A stretch of 64,000 nucleotides of DNA from Undibacterium pigrum (GTDB taxonomy: Bacteria; Pseudomonadota; Gammaproteobacteria; Burkholderiales; Burkholderiaceae_D), in NCBI RefSeq assembly GCF_003201815.1, contig NZ_QJKB01000003.1:1-64000 (forward strand). The letters are read 5' to 3'. Under the pieces are notes generated by a model, which saw nothing but the letters and a program-made list of their open reading frames with translations, was not told the origin of the DNA and did no database searches. Positions 25,791 to 35,526 of the stretch are shown one piece after another. Both the position numbers and the translations under genes were made by a program. Within the stretch, counting starts at the first letter, position 1; each line of letters starts with the position of its first letter.

Positions 25791-27887
25791 ATGTATTTGC
25801 CGCCACACACAGCCATGCTGACTGCCATACTTTTGTCTTTGTCACTTACAGCGCATGCTGCCGCAGACATCGAAGAAGACGATGACCTGAAAGCCATCTA
25901 TGGCGACAAACTGACTGTCAGCATTGCCACTGGCAGCCAGAAATCATTGCGGCTGGCACCAGCCGTCACCAGCGTCATCACAGCTGCAGACATCCGCGCC
26001 ATGGGTGCAACTGACCTTGACCAGGTAATGGAAACCGTGGCTGGCATGCATGCAGAAAAAATTGGCGCCAACAATTTTGCGGCCTATGTATTGCGCGGCA
26101 TTATCAATGAACTCAATTCGCAAATTCTGGTATTGCAAAACGGCGTGCCTATGACGGTGCTGCTGACCGGAAACAGGTCGCGCCTGTGGGGGAGCTACCC
26201 CTTGCAGCACATCTCCCGCATAGAAATCATACGCGGACCAGGCTCGGCTTTATATGGTGCAGATGCCTATAGTGGCGTCATCAATATCATCACCAAAACA
26301 TCGGCAGAGATACGGGGCACAGAATTTGGTATCAGCGCAGGTTCGTTTTCAACGCGCGATGCCTGGATACAGCATGGTGGCAAGCTAGGCAGCGTGGATG
26401 TTGCTGCTTATTTCCGTGCTGGCAAAACCGCGGGCCATGCAGAGATCATCACTGCTGACGCACAGACCGGGCTGGACCGTGTCTTTGGCACACATGCCAG
26501 CCTGGCACCTGGCCCTGCGAATAATGGCCATGACGCTGTTGATGCCTTCCTTGATCTCAGTTATGAGAAATGGCGCTGGCGCAGCAATTTTATCCTGCGC
26601 GATAACATAGGTACCGGGACAGGTACTTCTTCGGCACTTGACCCCAGCGGTAAACTAAAAAGCCAGCGCCTCACATCAGATTTGTCCTGGAGCGATAATC
26701 ATATCGGCCAAGACTGGTGTCTGGGTTTCAATATGAGTTATTCGCAATACCTGCAACGCTTGCCCTCACCTCTGGTTTTGTATCCTGCGGGGGTTACTTT
26801 CCCAACTGGTAATTTCCCGGATGGGATCATAGGCGCGCCCAATACTTCAGAGCGGCAATTACGGGCTTCTGCCTATGCCGTATATACAGGCTGGCGTGAC
26901 CACCAGCTACGTGTCGGTATCGGGCATGATGACCTCAACATGTACGACACCTATGAATTCAAGAATTTTCTGATCACTCCGGCAGGCTTGCCACAACCAG
27001 CGGGTGCGGTACAAACTTACACGGGTGCGTTGGCATTTCTGGAGCCGCACCGCCGTAAGGTAGATTATGTGTATGCTCAGGATGAATGGCAATTCGCGCC
27101 CGACTGGAATCTGACTGCTGGTATCCGGCATGATAATTTTTCTGATGTCGGCAGCACCACCAACCCGCGTATAGCGCTGGTGTGGGAAGCGGCGTATAAC
27201 CTGACTGCCAAGCTCCTGTATGGCCAGGCTTTCCGTGCGCCGTCTTTTAACGAGCTTTACAGTATCAATAATCCTGCACAACGCGGCAACCCGTCCATAC
27301 AACCCGAAAGCATCAAGACCCTGGAAGCCGCCCTGATCTGGCAAGCACGCCATGACCTGCAGGCAAAATTCAATATTTTTCAGTTCAGGATGAAAAACCT
27401 GATACGTACCGTGCCCAATGCGATCAAAGGCACAGGCAGCTCCTATGCCAATACCAATAGCCAGGAAGGGCATGGCATGGAAACTGAATTGAACTGGCAG
27501 GCCAGCCGCCAGTTACGCCTGAGTGGCAACTACAGCTATCAGGTCAATACTGACCAGGTCACCAATCAGGATGCTGGATATGCGCCGCATCACCATGTAT
27601 TTGCCCGCGCTGACTGGCAATTTGCGCAAGACTGGTTATTGAGCCCGCAATTCAACTGGGTGGCAGGACGCAAACGCACCTTCGGTGACCTGCGTCCACC
27701 AGTGGCAGATTACAAATTGATTGATCTCAGCCTGCGCACCAATGCCGGTGCCTGGGAAGTATCCGGCAGTATCCGCAACCTGATGAATGTCGACGCGCGT
27801 GAACCCAGCTTTGCGCCTGGCAGCATTACCAATGACATACCGCTGCCAAAACGCAATTTCTATATCCAGCTACTGTATAAAATGTAA
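25791..27887 (+). CDS. TonB-dependent receptor, paralogue 2
   Basis: 698 residues from the ATG at 25791, which has GGGAG six bases upstream; an ATG at 25770 lies inside a hairpin and has no such site. The signal peptide ends near LTAHAA. The mature N-terminus is again acidic (ADIEEDDDLKAIYGDK), followed by a plug (SLRLAPAVTSVITAADIRAM, IEIIRGPGSALYGADAYSGV) and a barrel ending QLLYKM. It shares long blocks with the receptor just upstream, so the two arose by tandem duplication and have diverged in the barrel loops, presumably to take different forms of a ligand. The ligand is unknown. Confidence 0.9.
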   Translation: MYLPPHTAMLTAILLSLSLTAHAAADIEEDDDLKAIYGDKLTVSIATGSQKSLRLAPAVTSVITAADIRAMGATDLDQVMETVAGMHAEKIGANNFAAYVLRGIINELNSQILVLQNGVPMTVLLTGNRSRLWGSYPLQHISRIEIIRGPGSALYGADAYSGVINIITKTSAEIRGTEFGISAGSFSTRDAWIQHGGKLGSVDVAAYFRAGKTAGHAEIITADAQTGLDRVFGTHASLAPGPANNGHDAVDAFLDLSYEKWRWRSNFILRDNIGTGTGTSSALDPSGKLKSQRLTSDLSWSDNHIGQDWCLGFNMSYSQYLQRLPSPLVLYPAGVTFPTGNFPDGIIGAPNTSERQLRASAYAVYTGWRDHQLRVGIGHDDLNMYDTYEFKNFLITPAGLPQPAGAVQTYTGALAFLEPHRRKVDYVYAQDEWQFAPDWNLTAGIRHDNFSDVGSTTNPRIALVWEAAYNLTAKLLYGQAFRAPSFNELYSINNPAQRGNPSIQPESIKTLEAALIWQARHDLQAKFNIFQFRMKNLIRTVPNAIKGTGSSYANTNSQEGHGMETELNWQASRQLRLSGNYSYQVNTDQVTNQDAGYAPHHHVFARADWQFAQDWLLSPQFNWVAGRKRTFGDLRPPVADYKLIDLSLRTNAGAWEVSGSIRNLMNVDAREPSFAPGSITNDIPLPKRNFYIQLLYKM

Positions 27888-27906
27888 ATACTGTAGATGG
27901 GTTTGG

Positions 27907-27935
27907 TGCTGGCTGATGATATTTTTCAGCCAGCA
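27907..27935 (+). terminator. Hairpin after the tandem receptor genes
   Basis: TGCTGGCTGA (27907-27916) pairs perfectly with TCAGCCAGCA (27926-27935) around a 9-base loop. No T-run follows, so it may protect the mRNA end or act with Rho. Confidence 0.55.
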
Positions 27936-27990
27936 TTGGGTACAATAGTGCCGGGACGTTCGCCACTATCTAGTCAACACCAGCCCTATT

Positions 27991-28848
27991 TTGCAGACAC
28001 CAATCAATTATCAGGTTTTCCCCTCTCATCCCAGGTTATCCCCATTGCTCATGTATGTCATGACAGTAGAGCTGGATGATTGCGAGGTATTTTTGCCTGC
28101 CACTTTATGCCCCTCCATCATGCTGTTCGCCAAAGGCGGTGCTACGGTGATACATGCTGACCAAAGCGAAATGGTCGCAGAGCGTTTCTTTTTACGCGGG
28201 CCTATGATGGAACCAGCGCATGTGCGTTACCAACCCGGCACACTTTCAGTCTCTGTCTGCTTTCGTCCTGGCATGTTGCAACAAGCCACAGGCATCAATG
28301 TTGCAGAGATTGCTGGCAATGCCTTGCCCTTTGACAAACTGGCCAGTGCTGAACGGCTACAGCAGTTTTTGCATGCTTTAGATGGACTGCATGACACGAC
28401 AGCCATCGTCACCCTGTTCCAGGAATTTTTGCTGGATGTGCTCGATACCCGCCCCAGAAGCAGCATAGGTGCGGCGTTTCTGGCTGCGCACAAGAAAATT
28501 TTCTTCCCTTTGCTGCAATTGTCCGAGCACTTTGGCATAGGGCAAAGACAACTGGAGCGTCGTGTAAGGGAAAATTTTGGCGTCACCCTGCGCGATGTCA
28601 GGCGCATCGTCAGGTTTGGTTTTTCCCTGCCTGCCATCATCAATCCAGATGTCAGTTGGGGAGACCTGACCCAGATTGCTCAGGATACCGGTTACTACGA
28701 CCAGGCGCATATGCACCGCGAATATGTAGAGCTGGCTGGTATTCCGCCTGCACATCTGCGGCAAAAAATCAGTGGCCGTGACCCGGCTTACTGGATTTAT
28801 CTGATGCCGGAAGAAGATTTCAATAAACTTTTTTTATTGATAGATTGA
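27991..28848 (+). CDS. AraC-family transcriptional regulator
   Basis: 285 residues from a TTG at 27991. The N-terminal about 110 residues (INYQVFPSHPRLSPLL onward) look like the cupin-like sensor domain called DUF6597 in AraC proteins. The C-terminal part (about 165-265) is the DNA-binding domain: LSEHFGIGQRQLERRVRENFG and then LTQIAQDTGYYDQAHMHREYVE. The TTG start keeps the family-typical N-terminus; the first ATG (28051) would remove 20 residues of it, and no good ribosome-binding site supports either. It lies between the tandem receptors and a hydrolase gene, all rightward, and may control one of them. Confidence 0.75.
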   Translation: MQTPINYQVFPSHPRLSPLLMYVMTVELDDCEVFLPATLCPSIMLFAKGGATVIHADQSEMVAERFFLRGPMMEPAHVRYQPGTLSVSVCFRPGMLQQATGINVAEIAGNALPFDKLASAERLQQFLHALDGLHDTTAIVTLFQEFLLDVLDTRPRSSIGAAFLAAHKKIFFPLLQLSEHFGIGQRQLERRVRENFGVTLRDVRRIVRFGFSLPAIINPDVSWGDLTQIAQDTGYYDQAHMHREYVELAGIPPAHLRQKISGRDPAYWIYLMPEEDFNKLFLLID

Positions 28849-28923
28849 CGGGTCGGTACAAATTCGACGGCTTGATACAAGCAATATCCTGGTGCGATAA
28901 GTAGACTGTTTTCCATCACCACA

Positions 28924-29790
28924 ATGGGAAATGCGATGACTACACCAGAAGAAAATGCCAGCCTGCGCCAGCCAATTACGGTACGCCAGTTAAAGATTGA
29001 TTTGTCCAAAGGATTTTCACGTCACTGGCTGGGCGGTGATGCCTTTCGCACGCAATTATTCAATGCACAGTCTTTCAGCTTTCCTCTGGGTGAACAATAT
29101 TTTATTGATAGTGTCAAGGCAGCCCTGCCTCTGCTCCATGATGAACAACTGAAACAAGACATCAAGGGTTTCATAGGCCAGGAGGCCAGTCACCGGCATA
29201 TTCATGCACAATACAATCAGCATCTGAACACCCAGGGCCTGAGCTATTTTATTGAACCCTTTGTCAAATGGCGCATACGCAGTGCCGCCGGTCTGGGGAT
29301 TAAAAGCAATCTCGCCATCACCATGGCGTATGAGCATATTACGGCGATTTTTTCCGATGGTGCCCTGAATGAACCTTGCTGGATAGGCGATGCAGAAGAG
29401 CCTCTGAAAACTTTATGGACCTGGCACTCCATAGAAGAGACCGAGCATAAATCCGTGGTCTACGACACCTATCATGCAATAGGTGGCGGCTATCTGCAAC
29501 GCATTGCCTGGTTTGTGTATGTAATCATGCTATTCAATATCGACACGACGATACAAACCATGCATTGCCTGTATCGCGATGGCGAACTATTCAGACCCAG
29601 GACCTGGTGGCTGGCACTGAAATATTGTTTTCGCCCGCGCGGCCTGGTGTGGTTTTCATTGCCGCATTTGCTTGCGTATTTCAAACCCGGCTTTCAACCC
29701 TGGCAACGCGACAATCGCCATTTGACTGAGCAATGGCTCAATGAAAAAAACAGCAGTTACCGCGAAATTGGCAAACAGCTAGGAACTTGA
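28924..29790 (+). CDS. Predicted metal-dependent hydrolase (PF10118/COG3687-like)
   Basis: 288 residues. The region QDIKGFIGQEASHRHIHAQY (about 78-97) and the later HSIEETEHKSVVYDTYHAIG (about 162-181) supply Glu and His residues spaced as in the predicted metal-dependent hydrolase family, which has a helical ferritin-like look. A hydrophobic stretch near 195-215 suggests membrane contact. No enzyme activity of the family is firmly known to me. Three possible starts lie close together (28924, 28930 and 28936). It follows the AraC gene by 75 bp and ends before a shared bidirectional terminator. Confidence 0.75.
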   Translation: MGNAMTTPEENASLRQPITVRQLKIDLSKGFSRHWLGGDAFRTQLFNAQSFSFPLGEQYFIDSVKAALPLLHDEQLKQDIKGFIGQEASHRHIHAQYNQHLNTQGLSYFIEPFVKWRIRSAAGLGIKSNLAITMAYEHITAIFSDGALNEPCWIGDAEEPLKTLWTWHSIEETEHKSVVYDTYHAIGGGYLQRIAWFVYVIMLFNIDTTIQTMHCLYRDGELFRPRTWWLALKYCFRPRGLVWFSLPHLLAYFKPGFQPWQRDNRHLTEQWLNEKNSSYREIGKQLGT

Positions 29791-29872
29791 ATACCTAATT
29801 CATATAAATAATTTATTCAGTTTATTTTTGCATGCCAAATATTTTTGGTATCAACTGCAGTCCCCCAAAAAC

Positions 29873-29897
29873 AAAAACTCGCCTTTAGCGAGTTTTT
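29873..29897. terminator. Bidirectional terminator between hydrolase and tolC genes
   Basis: AAAAACTCGC and GCGAGTTTTT pair around CTTTA, followed by T-rich sequence on the plus strand and preceded by A-rich sequence. It can serve both converging genes. Confidence 0.85.
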
Positions 29898-29932
29898 TGT
29901 TTTTGTTTTACATCTGAATACCAGTGAACAAC

Positions 29933-31258
29933 TTAGTGCTGCAACAAGGCATTCACTTCTGCCAGATCTTCTTCCTTCAGTGTGCCCGCGGCTGATTTCA
30001 AACGCAGACCATTGAGGATAGTGTCATAACGCGCTTTCGCCAGTGTCTGACGCGTTGTGTATAACTGTTGTTGCGCATTCAGTACGTCAATATTGATACG
30101 TACACCAACCTGATAACCAAGCTTGTTGGATTCCAGAGCTGACTGGCTGGAGATTTCAGCCGCTTCATAGGCCTTGACCTGGGCCAGACCGGAAGTTACT
30201 CCAACAAAGGCCTGGCGCGCACCTTGAGCTGCTGCACGGCGGGTAGTTTCAAAATCATTGCGCGCTTTTTCTTGCAAGGCTATCGCTTCTTTCACACGGC
30301 TGTCGACAGCAAAACCTGAGAAAATAGGGATATTCCATTGCACGCCAATTTGCGTAGTCTTGTTAACACCAGGCGCGCTAGGATTTGTCGCACCTGCATT
30401 GGAAGTGCGTCCAGTACTGGCAACCAGATCAACAGTAGGGTAATGACCAGCGCGGTTTCTTTCAATTTCACGCTTGGCAACCTCGACATTGACCTGCGAA
30501 GCCACGACATTGAAATTTTGCTTTTCAGCAGAATTGACCCATTCATCCACTACTGCGGGTTGCGGAGCATTGAGTTTAACGCCAGCCCTTAGCTGTGCCA
30601 GTTCACCCGCTTCCTTGGCGATGATTTGCTGCAAAGCTGCGCGCTTGACCTGCAAATCACTTTGACCGGCATACTCCTGCGCAGTCACCAGATCGTAACG
30701 AGCCTGCGCTTCATGGGTATCGGTAATCGTCGATGTACCAACTTCAAAATTACGCTTGGCGGAAGCCAGTTGTTCAGAAATCGCGCTCTTTTGTGCGCGC
30801 AGGGTTTCCAGCGTATCTTGCGCAGCCAGTACATCAAAATATGCCTGTCCAACACGGATGATCAGATCCTGTTTAGCCTGCTCAAATTGCGCCTGGCTGA
30901 TCAACAAAGATAATTTACTTTGTTCATAAACCTGCCAGTTGCCCCAGTTGAACAGGGGTTGCGACAATCCCAACGTCCAGGTATTCGTGACACCGGTAAA
31001 GGTACGGCTGCCACTGACTACATCATTCTCGGCTTCTGTACGCGCCTTGCCATCACTGCCTTTCAGAGCGATACCTGGTAACAGACCGGCGCGGCCTTGC
31101 ACAGGTTTTTCCTGACCAGCAGTCAGGGCGGCGCGGGCACTTGCATACTGCGCATCATTTGCCAAAGCATCCTTGTATATTTGCAGCAAATCAGTCGCAT
31201 TTGCATTCATCGTCAAGAAGGCTGAGGCCAGCAGTGTGGCAAGAATAGGATTACGCAT
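29933..31258 (-). CDS. tolC: TolC-family outer membrane efflux protein
   Basis: 441 residues from the ATG at 31258 (GGAG 8 bases upstream), with a signal peptide ending near NANAT. It is a TolC/OEP protein with two repeats of the coiled-coil tunnel (for example DLIIRVGQAYFDVLAAQDTL and GARQAFVGVTSGLAQVKAYE) and beta strands for the outer-membrane barrel. It gives RND pumps or type I secretion systems a channel through the outer membrane. It ends the leftward run tetR-adaptor-RND-pcm-rhodanese-tolC and is the natural outer component for that pump. Confidence 0.92.
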   Translation of the reverse strand: MRNPILATLLASAFLTMNANATDLLQIYKDALANDAQYASARAALTAGQEKPVQGRAGLLPGIALKGSDGKARTEAENDVVSGSRTFTGVTNTWTLGLSQPLFNWGNWQVYEQSKLSLLISQAQFEQAKQDLIIRVGQAYFDVLAAQDTLETLRAQKSAISEQLASAKRNFEVGTSTITDTHEAQARYDLVTAQEYAGQSDLQVKRAALQQIIAKEAGELAQLRAGVKLNAPQPAVVDEWVNSAEKQNFNVVASQVNVEVAKREIERNRAGHYPTVDLVASTGRTSNAGATNPSAPGVNKTTQIGVQWNIPIFSGFAVDSRVKEAIALQEKARNDFETTRRAAAQGARQAFVGVTSGLAQVKAYEAAEISSQSALESNKLGYQVGVRINIDVLNAQQQLYTTRQTLAKARYDTILNGLRLKSAAGTLKEEDLAEVNALLQH

Positions 31259-31281
31259 GTAAGGCTCCGAAAAAAAGTAAA

Positions 31282-31605
31282 TTAATAAGTGGGCATACCC
31301 GTATCGACTTGTTGTGCCCATGCATGCACACCACCAGTCAGATTAATTGTTTGGGTATAGCCCTGACGCTCTAAAAAATTTGCTACCTGCATACTGCGCC
31401 CGCCGTGATGGCAAATACAGACAATCACGTCATCCGGTTCCAGTTCATGAAAGCGAACTGGCACTGTCTGCATGGGCATCAATTGCACACCGGGGATATG
31501 ACAAGTTTCATACTCCCAAGGTTCCCGCACATCGAGTAAAACCGGGGCTTTTTTACTACTATCGTTTAACCATTGTGCCAATTCAGTTGCAGTAATATTT
31601 TCCAT
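31282..31605 (-). CDS. Rhodanese-like single-domain sulfurtransferase
   Basis: 107 residues, a single rhodanese domain. The active-site loop is C65-H-H-G-G-R70, with Asp25 and Arg27 in LLDVREPWE as the family's second motif. Such proteins carry sulfane sulfur as a persulfide on the cysteine; the partner is unknown. A GAGGAC site precedes the ATG. It lies between pcm and tolC, a linkage I recall as usual in Burkholderiales. Confidence 0.9.
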   Translation of the reverse strand: MENITATELAQWLNDSSKKAPVLLDVREPWEYETCHIPGVQLMPMQTVPVRFHELEPDDVIVCICHHGGRSMQVANFLERQGYTQTINLTGGVHAWAQQVDTGMPTY

Positions 31606-31632
31606 GCCATGTCCTCTGTTTTCTTTTCAGGA

Positions 31633-32283
31633 TTACAGGCTGAAATGTGAAACTGGTTTGGCACCTGCGGCAGCTTCCACCACGGTTTCAAACAAGTTTT
31701 GTTTACTTACTGCAGTTGCAGAAGTGCGCGTGAATAACTGTGCTGTCATCGCAGGTAACTGACCAACGAATGCCAGCAAACGGCCACCGACATTCAATTG
31801 CTGTTGCAGATGTTCAGGCAATTGTTCCAGCCCACCAGCGATGACGATGGCATCGTAGGCACCCGTGTTTTTATCGCTGAAAGCATCTGCCAGAACAACA
31901 TCAACATTACTGACATGATTGCGGTGCAAATTATTGGTCGCCAGTTCATGCAAGACCTTGGAAGATTCCAGCACGGTTACGTGACGGCCACGGTAAGCCA
32001 GCAATGCCGCCAGATAACCTGTGCCTGCACCGATCAGCAAGACATTTTCCTGTTTCTTCAACACCAGTTCTTGCAGGATGCGTGCTTCCAGCTTCGGCGT
32101 CATGGCCTTGCTGCCATCAGGCAAAGGCAATTCTGTATCAAAGAAAGCCAGGCTTTTTTGTTCTGCCGGGAAATAATCTTCGCGTTTAACCACAATCAGC
32201 ATATCCAGCACTTCCTGGTTCAGCACATTCCAGGGGCGGATTTGTTGCTCTATCATGTTGAAGCGTGCTTTTTCGATATTCAT
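31633..32283 (-). CDS. pcm: Protein-L-isoaspartate O-methyltransferase
   Basis: 216 residues from the Met at 32283, giving the family's usual start MNIEKARFNMIEQQIRPW; a start 12 codons upstream is not homologous-looking. The SAM-binding motif I is LLIGAGTGYLAALLA. The enzyme methylates isoaspartyl residues of damaged proteins so that they can revert to aspartate. It is close to the shorter subtype found in betaproteobacteria next to rhodanese and tolC genes, in which true repair activity is less certain. It starts about 40 bp after the RND pump gene. Confidence 0.88.
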   Translation of the reverse strand: MNIEKARFNMIEQQIRPWNVLNQEVLDMLIVVKREDYFPAEQKSLAFFDTELPLPDGSKAMTPKLEARILQELVLKKQENVLLIGAGTGYLAALLAYRGRHVTVLESSKVLHELATNNLHRNHVSNVDVVLADAFSDKNTGAYDAIVIAGGLEQLPEHLQQQLNVGGRLLAFVGQLPAMTAQLFTRTSATAVSKQNLFETVVEAAAGAKPVSHFSL

Positions 32284-32323
32284 TTCTATACTCGATTGCA
32301 AAATTGATGGAAACGGCATTTTA

Positions 32324-35300
32324 TCAAAGCGCTTGGACAGTTTGACGATTACCGCGCCATTTTTGCGTAATCCACAGCCCTAAATCATCCAGATAGGTAT
32401 AAATCACAGGAACTACGACCAAAGTCAGCAATGACGAAGTGATAATCCCGCCTATCACAGCCTGCCCCATGGGTGCGCGCTGCTCAGAACCTTCAGACAG
32501 GGCAAATGCCAGTGGCACCATGCCAAACACCATCGCCAGCGTCGTCATCAGGATGGGGCGCAAGCGCACATGAGCAGCTTCCAGCAGGGCTTCCATGCGG
32601 TTCATGCCTTCTTTTCTTGCCTGATTAGCAAAATCTACCAGCAAAATAGCATTCTTGGTAACTAATCCCATCAACATGATGAAACCGATGATGGAAAACA
32701 TGTTCAGCGTAGAGCGGAAGAACATCAAAGCCAGGAAAACACCAATCAAAGTCATGGGCAGGGCCGACATGATGGCTATCGGTTGCAGGAAGCTGGCGAA
32801 TTGTGATGCCAAAATCATATAAATGAAAATCACTGCCAGGGCCAGGGCTGACAAGGCATACCCAAAAGACTCAGTCATGTTCTTGGTGGCACCACCCATC
32901 TTGTAGCGATAGCCCGGTTGCCATTGCATGCCATCCAGCACTTTTTTGACTTCGGCACTGACTTCACCGGCAGAACGGCCCACCACATTGGCAGACAGCT
33001 CCACTTCGCGGTTCAGGTCACGACGGTTGATCTGGTTGGCACCTGTCGATGGCTTGATGTCTGCTACCTGGCGCAAAGGCACCATTTTTGGTGAACCGTC
33101 TGCGTTGGTTTGCGTGCTGCTGAGCATCAGGCGCGACAAATCCTCAGGGTTATTTCTGTCATTTGGCGACAGGCGCACGGTGACATCATAGTTTTCATCA
33201 TCCGGTGCACGCCAGGTCGTGGCAATTTCACCTGCCAGCAAAGGCCGCAAGGCACCACCTATCTGGGCCACTCCTACCCCCAGGTCAGCAGCGATATCAC
33301 GGCGCGGTTGCACCGAGATGGTCGGCTTTTGTGCCTTGAGGCTGGAATCCAGATCGACCAGTCCAGGAATAGCGCGCAATTTGTCCTGCACCTGCTCGGA
33401 CAATTTCGCCAGTTCACCGAGATCACTGCCCTGTAGACTGAAACGCAGGTTCTTGTTATCGCCACCAACGCCATCCAGTGCACCGATATGCGTGACCGTG
33501 ATACCAGCTATCTGGCTCAGGCGGGTGCGCAGTGGTACTGACATCTGGCTGGTAGTCCTGGCCCTGTCCTTGCGAGGAACAAGACGGATAAAGGTGGTCA
33601 CATAATTCTTACCCTGTGCCGAACCGGTATTGACCGTGCTATAGGTATCCAGCACTTCAGGGAATTCCTTCACGACCGCCTCTACCTGATGCACCTTGGT
33701 CTCAGTCAGCTCCAGCGATGAACCCACTGGCGTATAGTAATTGACACCTGTTTCAGAATAATCAGCCTGCGGTACAAATTCTGAACCTATCAAGCCTGTA
33801 CCCGGAATTGCCAGTCCGAGGAAAAAAGTCAGTGCGGCAATCAGCAAGGTCTTGATGCGGTGCTTGAGCGACCAGCGCAACATCACCTGATAGCCGCGCG
33901 AAAACCATTGCACGCCACGCTCAAACTGCTCCAGCACTCGGCCTATGCTATTCGCATACCAGCCTTTGCGAATGGACTTGCCCTTTTCATCGACGGTCGG
34001 ATGACCGTGAGCATCCGGGTCTGGCCAGATGGATGACAGCATAGGATCCAGCGTAAAAGACACAAACATGGAAATCAACACAGCGGCGGTAACGGTAATA
34101 CCAAACTGATGGAAGAAGCGACCGATAATGCCGCCCATGAAACCCACGGGCAAGAACACCGCGACGATAGAAAAGGTCGTCGCTAAAACTGCCAAACCTA
34201 TCTCCGCCGTACCCTCCAGCGCTGCCGTATGGTGATCCTTGAACTTGCCATTCACCTTCATGCCCGCATGACGGACGATGTTTTCACGCACGACGATGGC
34301 ATCATCAATCAGCAAACCCACGCACAGCGACAAGGCCATCAGGGTGATCATATTGATGGTAAAGCCAAACATGTCCATGAACAGGAAGGTACCTATCAAG
34401 GCCACCGGCAAAGTCAGGCCAGTGATGACCGTTGAGCGCCACGAATTCAGGAACAGGAAGACGATCAGGATGGTCAGTGCTGCACCTTCGATAAGGGTGC
34501 GACGCACATTCTCTACACCTACGCGTATCTGGCGCGAACCATCCTTGATGACTTGTACTTTGACACCGGGATATTGCGCCTGCAATTGCGGTTCCAGCGC
34601 CTTCAATGCATCGGTCAGGCCATTCGCAACCTCAATCGTGTTCTGCCCCTGCGCCTTCAAAATATCCAGTGCCACGGTGCGCTGGCCGTTGTACAGAGCC
34701 AGGCTCTCTTGTTCTTCCTGTCCATCCACCACAGTGGCGACTTGCGACAGCATGACAGGCTGGCCGCCACGACGAGCAACGATGATGCGGGCAAAGTCTT
34801 GCGGGTTCTTGATACGGCCCTGTATCTGCACGACTTTTTCATTATCGAGTGCACGGATGGCACCGGTAGGCAATTCCTGGTTTTCATTACGCAAGGCATT
34901 GATGACCTGATCGACACCCAGACCCAGCGATTCCATTTCACCAGGCTTGAGATAAATCTTGATCTCACGTTTGACACCACCAACCAGGGTAACTGAACCC
35001 ACACCACGTACATTTTCCAGACGCTTTTTCACCAACTGGTCACCGATAGTGGTCAGTTCACGGAAGTCACGCTTCTTGATCTTGTCGTCATTCGTGACCG
35101 AGACCGAGAAAATAGGCTTATCAGAAGGGTCATAACGCGTCACCCTTGGCTCTTTGACTTCCTTGCGAAAGCCTGCCTTGATCAGGGCGACTTTTTCACG
35201 CACGTCCTGCGCTGCCTGCGCAGGGTCGACCGTCAGGTCAAACTCCATGATGACGACAGAAGTACCTTCGTAAGAGCGCGAAGTCAAAGCACTGATACCG

Positions 35301-35524
35301 TTGATGGTATTGACAGTTTCTTCAACCTTGCGGGTAATGTCTGACTCTATGGTCTCAGGTGCGGCACCTGGATAATCAGTCTGGATCACCACGACCGGGA
35401 AAGTAATATCGGGGAACTGGTCAACCCGCAAACGCTTGTAAGAGAACAAACCCAACACCACAAAGGCCACCATCATCATGGTCGCCAGCACTGGATTGCC
35501 TATGCTGATACGTGTGAACCACAT
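32324..35524 (-). CDS. RND efflux pump, inner-membrane permease
   Basis: 1066 residues, the usual RND size, with 12 membrane helices and two large periplasmic loops. It starts [20 protein letters not shown]. The proton-relay aspartate pair lies in helix 4 ([16 protein letters not shown]), and the porter and docking motifs are of the HAE1 type (for example [20 protein letters not shown]). It should export drugs or other lipophilic compounds with the adaptor encoded 2 bp upstream and the TolC protein downstream. The closest assignment is multidrug (AcrB/MdtB-like) rather than heavy-metal (CzcA); the substrate range is unknown. Confidence 0.94.
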   Translation of the reverse strand: MWFTRISIGNPVLATMMMVAFVVLGLFSYKRLRVDQFPDITFPVVVIQTDYPGAAPETIESDITRKVEETVNTINGISALTSRSYEGTSVVIMEFDLTVDPAQAAQDVREKVALIKAGFRKEVKEPRVTRYDPSDKPIFSVSVTNDDKIKKRDFRELTTIGDQLVKKRLENVRGVGSVTLVGGVKREIKIYLKPGEMESLGLGVDQVINALRNENQELPTGAIRALDNEKVVQIQGRIKNPQDFARIIVARRGGQPVMLSQVATVVDGQEEQESLALYNGQRTVALDILKAQGQNTIEVANGLTDALKALEPQLQAQYPGVKVQVIKDGSRQIRVGVENVRRTLIEGAALTILIVFLFLNSWRSTVITGLTLPVALIGTFLFMDMFGFTINMITLMALSLCVGLLIDDAIVVRENIVRHAGMKVNGKFKDHHTAALEGTAEIGLAVLATTFSIVAVFLPVGFMGGIIGRFFHQFGITVTAAVLISMFVSFTLDPMLSSIWPDPDAHGHPTVDEKGKSIRKGWYANSIGRVLEQFERGVQWFSRGYQVMLRWSLKHRIKTLLIAALTFFLGLAIPGTGLIGSEFVPQADYSETGVNYYTPVGSSLELTETKVHQVEAVVKEFPEVLDTYSTVNTGSAQGKNYVTTFIRLVPRKDRARTTSQMSVPLRTRLSQIAGITVTHIGALDGVGGDNKNLRFSLQGSDLGELAKLSEQVQDKLRAIPGLVDLDSSLKAQKPTISVQPRRDIAADLGVGVAQIGGALRPLLAGEIATTWRAPDDENYDVTVRLSPNDRNNPEDLSRLMLSSTQTNADGSPKMVPLRQVADIKPSTGANQINRRDLNREVELSANVVGRSAGEVSAEVKKVLDGMQWQPGYRYKMGGATKNMTESFGYALSALALAVIFIYMILASQFASFLQPIAIMSALPMTLIGVFLALMFFRSTLNMFSIIGFIMLMGLVTKNAILLVDFANQARKEGMNRMEALLEAAHVRLRPILMTTLAMVFGMVPLAFALSEGSEQRAPMGQAVIGGIITSSLLTLVVVPVIYTYLDDLGLWITQKWRGNRQTVQAL

Positions 35525-35526
35525 GA

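Noticed and set aside
34278-34910. Long frame antisense to the RND permease
   Set aside because: The permease on the other strand is unmistakable, and this product has a biased, low-complexity composition.
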